Assembly: GCA_963815645.1 (NCBI GenBank)
Contig: CAWFHL010000002.1
Coordinates: 248,001-312,000, forward strand
Length of the DNA: 64,000 bases
Reading direction: 5' to 3'
DNA from: JBBRHQ01 sp963815645
GTDB lineage: Bacteria; Actinomycetota; Thermoleophilia; Solirubrobacterales; 70-9
In this document: one piece after another, positions 25,791 to 35,100 of the stretch
Position numbering within the stretch: position 1 is the stretch's first letter
Layout of the letters: each line of letters begins with the position of its first letter
Program-made: the position numbers and the translations under genes
The notes under the pieces: model-generated
The model's database searches: none
What the model saw: only the letters and a program-made list of their open reading frames with translations
What the model was told of the DNA's origin: nothing

Positions 25791-27262
25791 GGCGCGGCTG
25801 GAAGATCCTGATCGCGGTGCTGGCCGGGCTGGCGGTGCTGCTCGCCCTCAACACGATCGTCCTCGACCGCGAGACCAAGCCGGCCGAGGTCACGGTCCCG
25901 GGCGGCAGGATCCTCAGCCTCAACGGCGGGGACCTGGAGGTCAAAACATTCCCTGTCATCTCCTCCGCTTCGCGTCCGGGTATGCCGGGGTTCAGGGCGG
26001 GACGGAGTACTCCTAGGGTTGGGTCGCGGGCAGGGCGGGGTTCCCCTTCTCAGGCCCGCGGCGAGTCGTCAACGATCGTGCTGCTTCACTGCTACACCTG
26101 CGCGATCAACTGGTGGGATCGGTTGATCCCGCTGCTGCGGCGCCGGCACCGGGTGATCGCGATCGACCTGCTCGGGCACGGGGGTTCGGAGAAGCCCTCC
26201 TCCGGCTACTCGATCCCCGACCAGGCGGACCTGATCGCCGAGGCCCTCGACCGGCTCGGGGTGCGCGGGGCGACCGTCGTCGGCCACTCTTTGGGGGGCA
26301 CGGTGGCGACCGCGCTCGCCCAGCAATTCCCTCGCCTGGTCAGTCGGCTCGTGCTGATCGACCAGGCCCCCGACAACAGCTATGGCCAGCTCAGCCTGCT
26401 GGCGCGACTCACCTACTGGCCGGTGCTGGGCGAGGCGCTCTGGCGGGTGACGCCCGACTTCGCCGTCAAGGACGCCCTCGGCCAGGCCTTCGCCCCCGGC
26501 TACGAGGTTCCCGACCGCTTCGTCGAGGACGTGCGGCAGATGACCTTCAACGCCTACGACACCGTGGGGGCGGAAGAGGACGACTACACCAAGCAGGAGC
26601 CGCTCGACGCCCGGATCCGGGCCGCTCGCATCCCCCTGCTGGCGATCTTCGGCGACGAGGACCAGATCTATGACGCCCGCAGGGCGCTCAGCGCATACGC
26701 GGCGATCCGCGGCGCCCGTACCGACCTGATCAACGGCGCCGGGCACTCTCCGAACGTCGAGAAGCCGACGCGGGTGGCGAAGCTGATCGGGTCTTTCGCC
26801 GCCCCCGAGCCCGAGCCATCCAATCGCAGCGGGGAATTCATCCGTTCGACGACAGCGCGGTGCCAGACGGCGATAGCCGGCCCAGGGCGGGCGGATTGGC
26901 GCCGAGGATCGTCGGTCGCCGGTCCGTTCGGCCTGTTCGGCGGAGGGCGCGACTTCTCCAAAGCCCAGCGGGTAGGTCGCGGATCGCTCGAGGCCAAGAT
27001 CCCGGCTATCGTCGAGGGTCACGGGCGAGTCGTGCTGCGCCTTCCCGAGCGCGAGCATGGACAGGTGGGGCTTCTGTGGGGCCACACCGCCCTGACGGGG
27101 AACTGGCGCTCGGTCCGCGACGCATTCGACCGCGTCGTCTTCCTTCCGTGCACAGACAAGCCCAGGACGGTCTGGCCGGGGGGCCTCCTGCTCGCCGACC
27201 GAAGACCGATCGCGTTGCGGGTCGTCATCGGCGACCGTACCAACACGGTGCGCATCGGCTGA
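25787..27262 (+). CDS. Membrane-anchored alpha/beta hydrolase with insert and extra C-terminal domain
   Basis: An N-terminal helix (about 5-23) anchors an extracytoplasmic alpha/beta hydrolase fold. The nucleophile elbow GHSLGG has Ser168, the acid is Asp290 or Asp292 in IFGDEDQI, and the base is His320 in NGAGHSPN. HCYTCAINWW (101-110) forms the oxyanion region. Two oddities are visible. Residues 56-93 are a Ser/Arg/Gly/Pro-rich stretch between two core strands. Residues about 340-491 form an additional domain ending in FLPCTDKPRTVWPGGLLLAD, unlike hydrolases; small exported actinobacterial proteins have similar-looking ends. Substrate unknown. Overlaps the HD gene. Confidence 0.78.
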   Translation: MRRGWKILIAVLAGLAVLLALNTIVLDRETKPAEVTVPGGRILSLNGGDLEVKTFPVISSASRPGMPGFRAGRSTPRVGSRAGRGSPSQARGESSTIVLLHCYTCAINWWDRLIPLLRRRHRVIAIDLLGHGGSEKPSSGYSIPDQADLIAEALDRLGVRGATVVGHSLGGTVATALAQQFPRLVSRLVLIDQAPDNSYGQLSLLARLTYWPVLGEALWRVTPDFAVKDALGQAFAPGYEVPDRFVEDVRQMTFNAYDTVGAEEDDYTKQEPLDARIRAARIPLLAIFGDEDQIYDARRALSAYAAIRGARTDLINGAGHSPNVEKPTRVAKLIGSFAAPEPEPSNRSGEFIRSTTARCQTAIAGPGRADWRRGSSVAGPFGLFGGGRDFSKAQRVGRGSLEAKIPAIVEGHGRVVLRLPEREHGQVGLLWGHTALTGNWRSVRDAFDRVVFLPCTDKPRTVWPGGLLLADRRPIALRVVIGDRTNTVRIG

Positions 27263-27309
27263 ACTTTCGCCATTTGTGGTCACCCCTCGAACGGAAATGG
27301 CTTCAGTTC
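27261..27309. terminator. Large inverted repeat in convergent gap
   Basis: The arms GAACT-TTC-GCCATTT and AAATGGC-TTC-AGTTC form a long interrupted stem that begins at the hydrolase stop codon and fills the gap before the converging zinc-finger gene. Position and symmetry fit a bidirectional terminator. Confidence 0.55.
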
Positions 27310-27319
27310 GGGGAGTGGG

Positions 27320-27679
27320 TTACTGCCAGCGGCCCCCGGCTTTGGCCCAGGCTGCCATGTGGTTCGCGGAGCAGAAGCCGTCGCCGATCCGGTGCTCGCC
27401 CCGGTGGCGGACCAGCAGTACCGAGTCCTGGCCCAGCGGCTCTGCGCAGTGAGAGCAGAGGCCTGGGGCCTCCCTCTCGGACGGGGGAGCTGAGACCTCG
27501 CCGGGCTCGCCCGCGGATGTTGTCTCCCAGGGCCCGCCCTGTAGCTCCCAGGGGACGATGTGCTCGAGCCGGCAGAAGACGGCGCGCCGCTCCCCGGCCG
27601 GTTGATGGGCGCGGAAACCGTCGCCCGGGTCGACCACCGCGCCGCACCAGCTGCATGCCTCGGTCGCCGCGCCCGTCAT
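27320..27679 (-). CDS. Small protein with two tandem CxxC...CxxxH zinc-binding motifs
   Basis: 119 residues from ATG 27679. Two matching units are visible: Cys9-Cys12-Cys36-His40 and Cys75-Cys78-Cys103-His107, each CxxC followed 23-24 residues later by CxxxH (FCRLEH and FCSANH). This looks like an internal duplication of a treble-clef-like zinc site. The linker (about 50-72) is Glu/Ser/Pro-rich. I do not recognise a named family; similar small cysteine proteins occur in Actinobacteria. It is divergent from the dehydrogenase-like gene by 48 bp. A role in nucleic-acid binding or metal sensing is speculation. Confidence 0.7.
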   Translation of the reverse strand: MTGAATEACSWCGAVVDPGDGFRAHQPAGERRAVFCRLEHIVPWELQGGPWETTSAGEPGEVSAPPSEREAPGLCSHCAEPLGQDSVLLVRHRGEHRIGDGFCSANHMAAWAKAGGRWQ

Positions 27680-27727
27680 CGCCGCGCCCGGCCACCCTGG
27701 CCTACGAGTGTGGCGTAGGTTGGCGCC

Positions 27728-28828
27728 ATGGAGCCGCTGAGAATAGTCGTGATGGAGGGCGATGAGACCGGGCAGGAGCTGCTCGAGCAATCGCTGAGGG
27801 TGCTCGACCCCGAGCTGCTCGGCCTGGCGCTCGAGCTGCAGGTCTTCGACCTCTCCCTGGAGAGTCGCCGGCGGACCGACAACGGGGTCGTCCACGATGC
27901 GGCCGCCGCGATGGCCGCCTCCGGCCTCGGCCTGAAGGCGGCGACGATCACCCCGGAGGGCGCCGGCGACGTCGGCTCACCGAACCGGATCCTCCGCGAG
28001 GAGATCGACGGCAAGGTGATCATCCGCACTGGTCGCCGCCTCCCCGGGGTCACTCCGGTGGCCGGCGTCCACCACCAGATCTCCATCTGCAGAATGGCTG
28101 TCGGAGACGCCTACGGCGCGGAGGAGTGGCGCGAGCAGGCCGACGGCGACGAGTGCGCCTATCGCACCGAGCGGATCCGGCGCTCGGTCTGCAGGGCGGT
28201 CGCGGAGCATTCATTCCGAATGGCGGAGACAATCGAGGGCAAGGTCTATGGCGGTCCGAAGTGGACCGTCAGCCCGGTCTACGAGGGAATGCTGAAGGAG
28301 GAGATGGATGCGGCCGCGGCGCGCCATCCGGGAGTCGCCTACGAGCCCGTGCTGGTCGACGCCTCCTACGCCGGGCTGGTCACCGGGGCGGCCGACTCGC
28401 CGATGGTGATCCCGGCACTGAACCGCGACGGCGATCTGCTCTCCGACCTGGTGCTGCCGCTGTTCGGGTCGATAGCGGGCGCCGAGTCGATCCTGCTCGG
28501 CCTCGACGACGACCTCAACCCGACGGCGGCGATGGCAGAAGCTCCCCACGGCACCGCGCCGGCGCTGCTCGGCAAGGACATCGCCAACCCGATGGCGATG
28601 ATCCTCGCCTGCGGAGCGCTGCTCCGCTACGCCGCGGCGCGCGAGGGCGCCGGGGAGGCGGAGCGCGCCTCGCGGGCAATCTATGAAGCCGTGCTCGAGT
28701 GCAGCGCCGCCGGCCTCCGCACCCCGGACCTCGGGGGACACGCTTCGACCAGCGGCTTCACCGACGAGGCGATCGCGAGGATCAAGGCGAAGCTCGGGAG
28801 CGCCGGCCCCGCTAACGACGGACCGTGA
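27728..28828 (+). CDS. Isocitrate/isopropylmalate dehydrogenase family protein
   Basis: A 366-residue beta-decarboxylating dehydrogenase. The N-terminal EGDETGQELLEQSLRVLD replaces the GDGIGPE of LeuB/Icd. The NAD-site region EAPHGTAPALLGKDIANPMA and the helix with DLGGHASTSGFTDEAI are conserved in position. It lacks the classical substrate helix of LeuB and of Icd, so the substrate (tartrate-, homoisocitrate- or unknown-type) cannot be named. A genuine LeuB is encoded at 52449-53522, so this is a second family member. Its end overlaps the converging lipoprotein gene by 17 nt. Confidence 0.8.
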   Translation: MEPLRIVVMEGDETGQELLEQSLRVLDPELLGLALELQVFDLSLESRRRTDNGVVHDAAAAMAASGLGLKAATITPEGAGDVGSPNRILREEIDGKVIIRTGRRLPGVTPVAGVHHQISICRMAVGDAYGAEEWREQADGDECAYRTERIRRSVCRAVAEHSFRMAETIEGKVYGGPKWTVSPVYEGMLKEEMDAAAARHPGVAYEPVLVDASYAGLVTGAADSPMVIPALNRDGDLLSDLVLPLFGSIAGAESILLGLDDDLNPTAAMAEAPHGTAPALLGKDIANPMAMILACGALLRYAAAREGAGEAERASRAIYEAVLECSAAGLRTPDLGGHASTSGFTDEAIARIKAKLGSAGPANDGP

Positions 28829-30053
28829 TCTTGCCCTGGACGCGTGGGTGTCCGTCGCGGTAGCGGTAGACGCCGAAAACACCCGCGGTCGGGTCGCCAT
28901 CGTGGTCGAGGTCGAGCGGCCCGGAGGCGCCCTGGTAGTCGATCTCGGCGCCGCGGCGCAGCGCCCGGACCGCGGCGCCCAGCCGGCCCGGCCCGAAGCG
29001 GAGTCCCGGGGGAGCGCTGACCGACTCGATCCGATCGGCGATCTGGCGGCCGTCGGCCGAGGAGGCGGAGACAGCGCCGAGGAAGCAGAGGGCCGAGGCG
29101 TCGAACACCTCGGCGTCGAAGCCGGCCTGGCGCCACGGGGGCGCCGGGTCGGCGCCGAAGATGCGGTCGAAGGCGCGCCCGCCCGCTCCCGGCGAGGCGA
29201 CGCCGGGCAGCGTCCCCGAAGCTCCCTCGATCGCCGCACGGGGAATCCCGGCGCCGCTCGGGTCGGGGACCGACATCACGTCGGGCAGGACCAGCCGCGT
29301 CGGGTCGAAGCGGCCGGTCGCGAGCAGATCCGGAGCGAGGCGCGCGAAGCTCTGGGGGAAGTCGATCACCGCGATCGCGTCGGGATCCCCGGCGACGATC
29401 TGGCGGGCGACGTGGCGGTGGTGCAGGAGGCCCGGGTCATAGAGGAAGGGGCCGCGGACCGTGCCGCCGGCTCGTCGCCACTCGGCGGCGGCGTGTCCCG
29501 AGAAGCGGCGCCCGTACGGGTCGTCGCGAGCGGCGATCGAGAGCGAGCGGCCGGAGCCTGGGCCGGCGACGTCGGCGAGGGCGATCGCCTGCAGGTCGTC
29601 GGAGGGGACGGTGCGAAAGACGAGGCCGCTGTCGTCGAGGGAGCTCAGCTCCGCGCTCGAGGTCGCGGGCGAGATCAGCGGGATCCCGGCCGGGACGGTG
29701 ACGTTGCCGGCCACCGCGAAGCTGGCGCTCGCCGCCCAGTCGCCGACCATGCAGCTTGTCCCCCCGCCGATCAGCCGCCGGGCCTGCACCTGGGCGATCT
29801 GCCCGTTGCTCTCCGTGTCTGCGCTGCGAACGGCGACCCGGGTTCGGGGAGCGCCGGCTGCGGCAGCGCGCTCCCCGGCGAGCTGGGCGGACTTGCGGGC
29901 GGCGGCGCCATAGGCGGCGAGGTCGCCTCGCAGCGGCACGAGGTTGCCGATCGTCAGCTCGAACGACCCCTGGCGATCGCCGCCCCCGCCGCAGCCGCAG
30001 GCGAGGAGGGCGAGGACGAGCGCCGTTGCGGCTGCGGATCCGGCGCCGCGCAC
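28812..30053 (-). CDS. Branched-chain-amino-acid-type ABC substrate-binding lipoprotein
   Basis: Type I periplasmic-binding fold (LivJ-like, Peripla_BP_6). The signal peptide ends in a lipobox ALLAC (Cys about residue 19), so it is anchored outside the membrane; a Gly-rich linker follows. IGNLVPLRGDLAAYGAAARKS is the typical first strand/helix and GIPLISPATSSAELS the ligand-hinge region. The C-terminus contains LDLDHDGDPTAGVFGVYRY, usual for this family. No permease or ATPase genes are beside it, so it may serve a transporter elsewhere or act as a sensor. Confidence 0.82.
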   Translation of the reverse strand: MRGAGSAAATALVLALLACGCGGGGDRQGSFELTIGNLVPLRGDLAAYGAAARKSAQLAGERAAAAGAPRTRVAVRSADTESNGQIAQVQARRLIGGGTSCMVGDWAASASFAVAGNVTVPAGIPLISPATSSAELSSLDDSGLVFRTVPSDDLQAIALADVAGPGSGRSLSIAARDDPYGRRFSGHAAAEWRRAGGTVRGPFLYDPGLLHHRHVARQIVAGDPDAIAVIDFPQSFARLAPDLLATGRFDPTRLVLPDVMSVPDPSGAGIPRAAIEGASGTLPGVASPGAGGRAFDRIFGADPAPPWRQAGFDAEVFDASALCFLGAVSASSADGRQIADRIESVSAPPGLRFGPGRLGAAVRALRRGAEIDYQGASGPLDLDHDGDPTAGVFGVYRYRDGHPRVQGKITVRR

Positions 30054-30056
30054 TGC

Positions 30057-30560
30057 TCAGACGATCGGACCGCTCGGGCTCGCTCCGCCGCCTGGACCCG
30101 GGAGGCGGTGCCACTCGGCGATCTTGCCGTCGCGGATCAGGAAGGCGGTCCGGGCAAGCTCGCCCACTCCCGATCCGCAGGCCCCCCCGGGGCGTTCGGT
30201 CAGCCTGAAGGTCGCGGCGATGTAGCGCCCGTCGGGACGGGCCCGCACCAGTTTCGCCCCGCAGGGGAGGCTGCGATTGAAGGAGATGGCGTCGGCGTGT
30301 GAGCGCAGGTTGATCGGCGTCGTCCCGTTCTCGACCACGCTGGGGAGGGCGAAGAGGTCGGCGGCCCCGGAGACGTCGCCGCGCCTCAGGGTCTTGGCCC
30401 ACTCGTCTATGACCAGCACCGAGGTGTGTCCGGGCGGCAGCTCCCCGGCCGGACCCGAGGTCTCCTCCCCGCCTCCGCAGCCCGCCAGGACAAACGTTGC
30501 GAGCAATGCGGCGACAGCGACGCGGGCGAGCGTGGCGGCGGGACGGGCCGGGGCCTTCAC
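30057..30560 (-). CDS. Small lipoprotein, SnoaL/NTF2-like
   Basis: 167 residues from GTG 30560. Upstream codons in the same frame cross a palindromic repeat and the imuB promoter and are not used. The signal peptide ends LATFVLAGC (lipobox). The mature part has VLVIDEWAKTLRRGDVSGAADLFALPSVV, a helix-strand pattern typical of NTF2/SnoaL proteins, and two cysteines (SLPCGAK and GGACGSG) that could form a disulfide. It sits 3 bp upstream of the substrate-binding lipoprotein gene and is likely co-transcribed with it. No enzymatic function can be inferred. Confidence 0.65.
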   Translation of the reverse strand: MKAPARPAATLARVAVAALLATFVLAGCGGGEETSGPAGELPPGHTSVLVIDEWAKTLRRGDVSGAADLFALPSVVENGTTPINLRSHADAISFNRSLPCGAKLVRARPDGRYIAATFRLTERPGGACGSGVGELARTAFLIRDGKIAEWHRLPGPGGGASPSGPIV

Positions 30561-30587
30561 CCTCCCATCATCCCAACCCGGGGACAT

Positions 30588-30627
30588 GGGACCTTTGAGC
30601 CGCGATATGCGCGGTTGAAAGGTCCCA
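30588..30627. repeat. Palindromic repeat, copy 1 of 2
   Basis: The arms GGGACCTTTGAGCCGCG and CGCGGTTGAAAGGTCCC pair at 15 of 17 positions around an ATATG loop. A related copy is at 57642-57681. It lies between the divergent lipoprotein gene and imuB, just upstream of the imuB -35 box. Confidence 0.7.
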
Positions 30628-30642
30628 CGTGGTCCTGGGGGG

Positions 30643-30680
30643 TTGACTATCGACGCTTCGTATACGAACATGTGTTCGTA
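30643..30680 (+). promoter_or_regulatory. imuB promoter with LexA (SOS) box
   Basis: The LexA box TACGAACATGTGTTCGTA occupies 30663-30680: perfect 8-bp arms around a 2-bp centre, matching the GAAC-N4-GTTC consensus of Gram-positive bacteria. A -35 TTGACT (30643-30648) lies 17 bp upstream of GAACAT (30666-30671), which may serve as the -10 inside the box. That spacing puts the transcription start at or next to the A of the imuB ATG (30680), implying a leaderless, LexA-repressed mRNA. Confidence 0.75.
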
Positions 30681-31945
30681 TGGAGGTGATCTGCGCGCTT
30701 GTCCCCCGGTTCAGCCTGATCGCCGCCTGCGGGGACCGCCGCGAGCTGCTGCGCCGGCCGTCCGCCCTCGCGCCCGAGCCGGGGGCGAGGGGGACGGTGG
30801 GCGAGGTCTCCGGGACGGCGGAGGCCCATGGAGTGCGCGCCGGGATGCCCCTCGGGGAGGCGCTCTCGCGCTGCCCGTCGCTCTCCCTGGTGCCGCCCGA
30901 CCCCGGTGCGGCGGCGGAAGCCTGGGAAGGGGCGCTGCGCCGGCTGGAGGGAATCGGCGCCGGGGTCGAGTCCGAGCGCCCCGGAGAGGCGTTCCTGCGC
31001 GCCGACGGGCTGCGGGGGCTCCACCGCGACCTCCGGGGGACAATCGTCGCGACCCGGCGGGCGATGGCGATGCCGGTCAGGGTCGCGGCGGCGCCCACCC
31101 GCTTCGCCGCCTACGCCGCGGCGTTCACCGCTCCCCGGCGACGGCGGCCCGGGCCGGGCGGGCGGTCCGGCCCCCTCGGCGGCGGGCGAGATCCGATCGT
31201 CTCCGCCGAGGGACTGCGCCGCTTCCTCTCCCCCCTCCCGGTCTCGATCCTCGCCGGCCGGCTGGGGGCCGATGAGCGTTCCTGCGGGAGGCTGATCGAG
31301 GCCCTCGAGCGGCTTGGCCTGACCGACCTCGGGGCGCTCGCCGAGCTGCCGCCGGGCGACATGGCCGATCGCTTCGGAGCACTCGGCCTGCGGGCGCAGG
31401 CGCTCGCCGCCGGGCGCGACGATCCGCCCCGCCCGCGGGGGCGCCACGAGGGGCTGACCGAGGTGCTGGAGCTGCCGGAGGCGGCCGCGGGAGAGCAGCT
31501 CGAGCACGCCCTCGGCCTGCTGGTGGACAGGCTGCTCGCCTCCCCCCGGCGCAGGTCGAGGACGGTGCGCTCACTGCGCCTCGGGGCGCTGCTCAGCGGT
31601 GGCGGAAGCTGGAGCGCGGGGCTGGCGCTGCGCCGCCCGAGCGCCTCCCCTGAGTTGTTGCGGCTGGCGCTGTCGCCGAAGCTCGCCGCGCTGCCCGGCC
31701 CGGCGGCATCGCTGACCCTGAGCGCCCCGGCGCTCGGGCCGGCGGCCGCCGACCAGCTCGAGCTCCCCGCGGGATCGCTGGGCGAAGAGGGGGAGCTGCG
31801 GCGGCGGCGGCTCGGCGAAGCCGTCCGGCAGGTGCGGACCGCGGCCGGCGCCGGGGCGCTTCTGCGAGTGCTCGAGGTGGACGGCGCCTCCAGGGTGCCG
31901 GAGCGCCGGACGATGCTCACTCCCTTCCCGGACTCGGGGCGATGA
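30680..31945 (+). CDS. imuB: ImuB-type catalytically inactive Y-family polymerase homologue
   Basis: A Y-family-like protein of 421 residues that in actinobacterial mutasomes recruits DnaE2 to the beta clamp. The two catalytic acidic motifs of real Y polymerases are gone: the first strand reads VPRFSLIAACG instead of DxDxFF, and the later SxDE motif reads LRADGLRGLHRDL. A helix-hairpin-helix region near 205-235 (LTDLGALAELPPGDMADRFG) and a little-finger-like C-terminal half remain. The ATG is at the edge of the LexA box. The next gene starts 4 nt before its stop. SOS-inducible by inference. Confidence 0.85.
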   Translation: MEVICALVPRFSLIAACGDRRELLRRPSALAPEPGARGTVGEVSGTAEAHGVRAGMPLGEALSRCPSLSLVPPDPGAAAEAWEGALRRLEGIGAGVESERPGEAFLRADGLRGLHRDLRGTIVATRRAMAMPVRVAAAPTRFAAYAAAFTAPRRRRPGPGGRSGPLGGGRDPIVSAEGLRRFLSPLPVSILAGRLGADERSCGRLIEALERLGLTDLGALAELPPGDMADRFGALGLRAQALAAGRDDPPRPRGRHEGLTEVLELPEAAAGEQLEHALGLLVDRLLASPRRRSRTVRSLRLGALLSGGGSWSAGLALRRPSASPELLRLALSPKLAALPGPAASLTLSAPALGPAAADQLELPAGSLGEEGELRRRRLGEAVRQVRTAAGAGALLRVLEVDGASRVPERRTMLTPFPDSGR

Positions 31946-32190
31946 AGGCCCCGGCGCGGCGGCTGTACGAGCCGAGGCTGGTGCCGGTGCGCGCCGGAAG
32001 CGACGGCATCCCGGTCGAGGTGGAGAGCGCCGCAGTCCGCGCGGTGCGCGAGGAGTGGGTCGTCGAGGACCGCTGGTGGACACCGCGGCCGCTCCGCCGC
32101 CATTACTTCGAGCTGATCCTCGCCGGCGGCCGCGACGCGGTCGTCTTCCGCTCTGCGCTGAGCGGACGCTGGTTCCTGCAGCGGGCCTGA
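31942..32190 (+). CDS. Small conserved-position protein of the ImuB-DnaE2 cassette (DUF6504-like)
   Basis: 82 residues, overlapping imuB by 4 nt and dnaE2 by 1 nt (TGATG), so it is tightly coupled to both. Sequence features are a basic N-terminus, EEWVVEDRWWTPRPLRRHYFELIL and a C-terminal FRSALSGRWFLQRA; it looks like a small beta-rich domain with many aromatic residues. From memory, short DUF6504 proteins occur at this place in actinobacterial imuB-dnaE2 operons; I could not confirm membership. It might replace or assist ImuA', which is absent here. Confidence 0.7.
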   Translation: MKAPARRLYEPRLVPVRAGSDGIPVEVESAAVRAVREEWVVEDRWWTPRPLRRHYFELILAGGRDAVVFRSALSGRWFLQRA

Positions 32191-35100
32191 TGGCCGGCTT
32201 CCCCTCTCCCCCGCTGGTAACCGAGCCGGCGCCCTCGCTGCGACCGGCACGGGAGCCCCGGCGCTCCCGCTCGGCGGCGGGGGCACCCTACATCGAGTTG
32301 CACTGCCACTCCGCCTTCTCCTTCCTCGACGGGGCCTCGACTCCCGCCGAGCTCGCCGCCGCCGCCGCCGGGCTCGGCTACCCGGCGCTGGCGCTGACCG
32401 ACCACGACGGGCTCTGGGGATCGATGGAGTTCGCCCACGCCTGCGATGCCCTCGGCCTGCGCCCGGTCACCGGCGCCGAGCTGACCGTCGCCCTGCCCGG
32501 TGCCGGCGACGCCCACCTGACCCTACTGGTCGAGAGCGCGACGGGCTACCGCAATCTCTGCCGGCTGCTGACCGAGGCGCACTCCCGCACCCGGGAGGGA
32601 TCGCAGCGGACGGCCGGGCAGCCGCGGATCTCCCTGGAGCAGGTTGGTGAGCTCGCGGCCGGGCTCGTCTGCCTCTCGGGATGTGCCGGGGAGGGAGCCG
32701 TCGCCGGGAGCTGGGAGCGGGGCCGGCCGGCCCGTTCGGAGCGGCTGGCGCAAGGACTGCTGGAGAGCTTCGGCCGCGACCGCTTCCGGATCGAGCTGCA
32801 ACGGCCCTACTGGCGCCGCGACAGGGCCCGCAACCGCTGGCTCGCGGGCCTCGCGGAGCGGTTGCGGGTGCCGGCGGTCGCCACCGGGAACGTCCACTCG
32901 CACGGGCGCTCCCGCGTCCGCCTCCAGGACGCGCTGGTGGCGGTGCGGCTGGGAGCAACCCTGGAGGGCTCCGAGGCGGAGCGCAGGGGCAACTCGAGCT
33001 CGGCGATGGCGTCCCCGCAGGCGATGGCGGCGCGATTCGCCGAACACCCCGCGGCGGTCGTCGAGACCGTGCGCCTGGCGGAGCGCCTGCGCTTCGATCT
33101 CACCCGCGAGCTCGGCTACGGCTATCCCGGAGCCGAGGACCCCGAGGCCGACGGGAGGCTGGCGACCCTCTGCCGGGGTCTGATCGGGAGCCGCTACGCC
33201 GGCTCCCCGGACCGCCCGGAGGCCGAGCGCCGCCTCGAGCAGGAGCTGGCGATCATTCGCGGCCTCGGGCTCTCCGGCTTCTTCCTCCTGCATCGCGACC
33301 TGCTGGAGCTGGCCAGGGAGGTCGCGATCGAGGTCCGGGGGCCGGGCTCGGCCCGCGCGGTGCTTCCCCCGGGCAGGGGCCGTGGCTCGAGCGTCAGCTC
33401 GATCGTCTGTTACCTGACCGGGCTCTCCCACGTCGACCCGGTCAAGGCCGGCCTGTTCACCGGCCGTTTCCTCAACGAGGAGGTGACGGCGGTGCCCGAC
33501 ATCGACCTCGACTTTCCCCGTGACATCCGCGAGAAGCTGATCCCCCGGGTCCACGAGCGCTACGGGGCCGACCGCTCCGCCCTGGTCGCCGCCTTCCCAA
33601 CCTACCGCTCGCGGGGCGCGGTGCGCGACCTCGGCAAGGCGCTGGGCCTGCCGGCAGGAGAGATCGAGCGGGTGGCGCGGGCCGTCGACTTTCACGGCGG
33701 CCCCGAGGAGATCGAGCGCGACATCGCCTCCGCCCTCGGCGAGCGTCGGGCGCGCACCCCGCGCTGGCGGCACCTGATCGGGCTCTGCGGCGAGGCGATG
33801 GGCCTTCCCCGCCATCCCTCCCAGCACCCGGGCGGGATGGTGATCTCGACCCGGCCGCTGATCGAGATCTGCCCGGTGGTGCCGGCGGCGATGGAGGGGC
33901 GCCAGATCGTCCAGTGGGACAAGGACTCCTGCGCCGACGCCGGCTTCCTGAAGATCGACCTGCTGGGGCTGGGGATGCTCTCGGCGGTCGAGCGCTGCAT
34001 CGAGGAGATCGGCCGAGCCAGGGGAGAGCGGCTCGACCTCTCGCGGATACCGCTCGACGACGAGGAGACCTATTCCTCGATCCGCCGCGCCGAGACCACC
34101 GGCGTCTTCCAGATCGAGAGCCGTGCCCAGATGCAGATGCTTCCCCGCACCCTTCCGGAGAACCTCGACGATCTCACCGTGCAGGTGGCGCTGGTGCGGC
34201 CCGGCCCGATCCAGGGCGGCGCCATCCACCCCTACATCGAGCGGCGACGGTTGCTGCGCGAGGATCCCTCCTACGAGGTCCCCTACGACCACCCCTCGCT
34301 GGAGCCGGTCCTGGCCGACACCCTCGGCGCGATCGTCTTCCAGGAGCAGGTGATCGAGGTCGCGATGGCACTCGCAGGCTTCAGCTCGGGGGAGGCCGAG
34401 GGGCTGCGCCGGGCGATGAGCCGGAAGCGCTCGGAGGCTGCCCTGCGCGCCTACCGCGACCGCTTCGTCGGCGGCGCGGTCGGGCGCGGGGTGCCGAGGC
34501 CGACCGCGGAGAAGGTCTTCCGCCAGATCCAGGGGTTCTCGGGGTTCGGCTTTCCCAAGGCCCATTCCGTCGCCTTCGGCCTGCTGGCCTACCAGTCGGC
34601 CTGGCTGCGGGTCCACTACGGACCGGAGTTCCTCTCCTCGCTGCTCAACGAGCAGCCGATGGGCTTCTACCCCCCGGACGCGCTGGTCCACGAGGCGCAG
34701 CGACGCGACATCCCGGTGCTTCCCGCTGACGTCAACCAGAGCCATGTCCTCTGCCGGGCGGAGGTTGTGGTGGGCGGTCGCAGGTCCTCGTCCTCACTCG
34801 CATCCCCGCAGGGACCGAATCGGGTCTTCGCGGACGAGGATGGGCGGGGACGCGCAAAACGTTCGGACGAGGCCCCTCAACCGCCCATGACTATCGGCGT
34901 CCGCATTGGACTTGGATATGTCAAAGGGGTGAAGGAGGAGGAGATGATGGCGCTGGTAGAGGAGCGCGAACGGAGCGGTGAGTATGCGGGCATAGCCGAC
35001 CTCGCTTCCCGGTCCGGGGTCTCCCGGGACGGGCTCGAGAGGCTGGCCTGGGCGGGGGCGATGGACTCGGTCGCCGGGGCGGATGCGAAGAAGGGCACCC

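Noticed and set aside
32523..34745. A 740-codon open frame antisense to dnaE2
   Set aside because: It mirrors codon bias of dnaE2 on the other strand and shows no domain; dnaE2 has all catalytic motifs.
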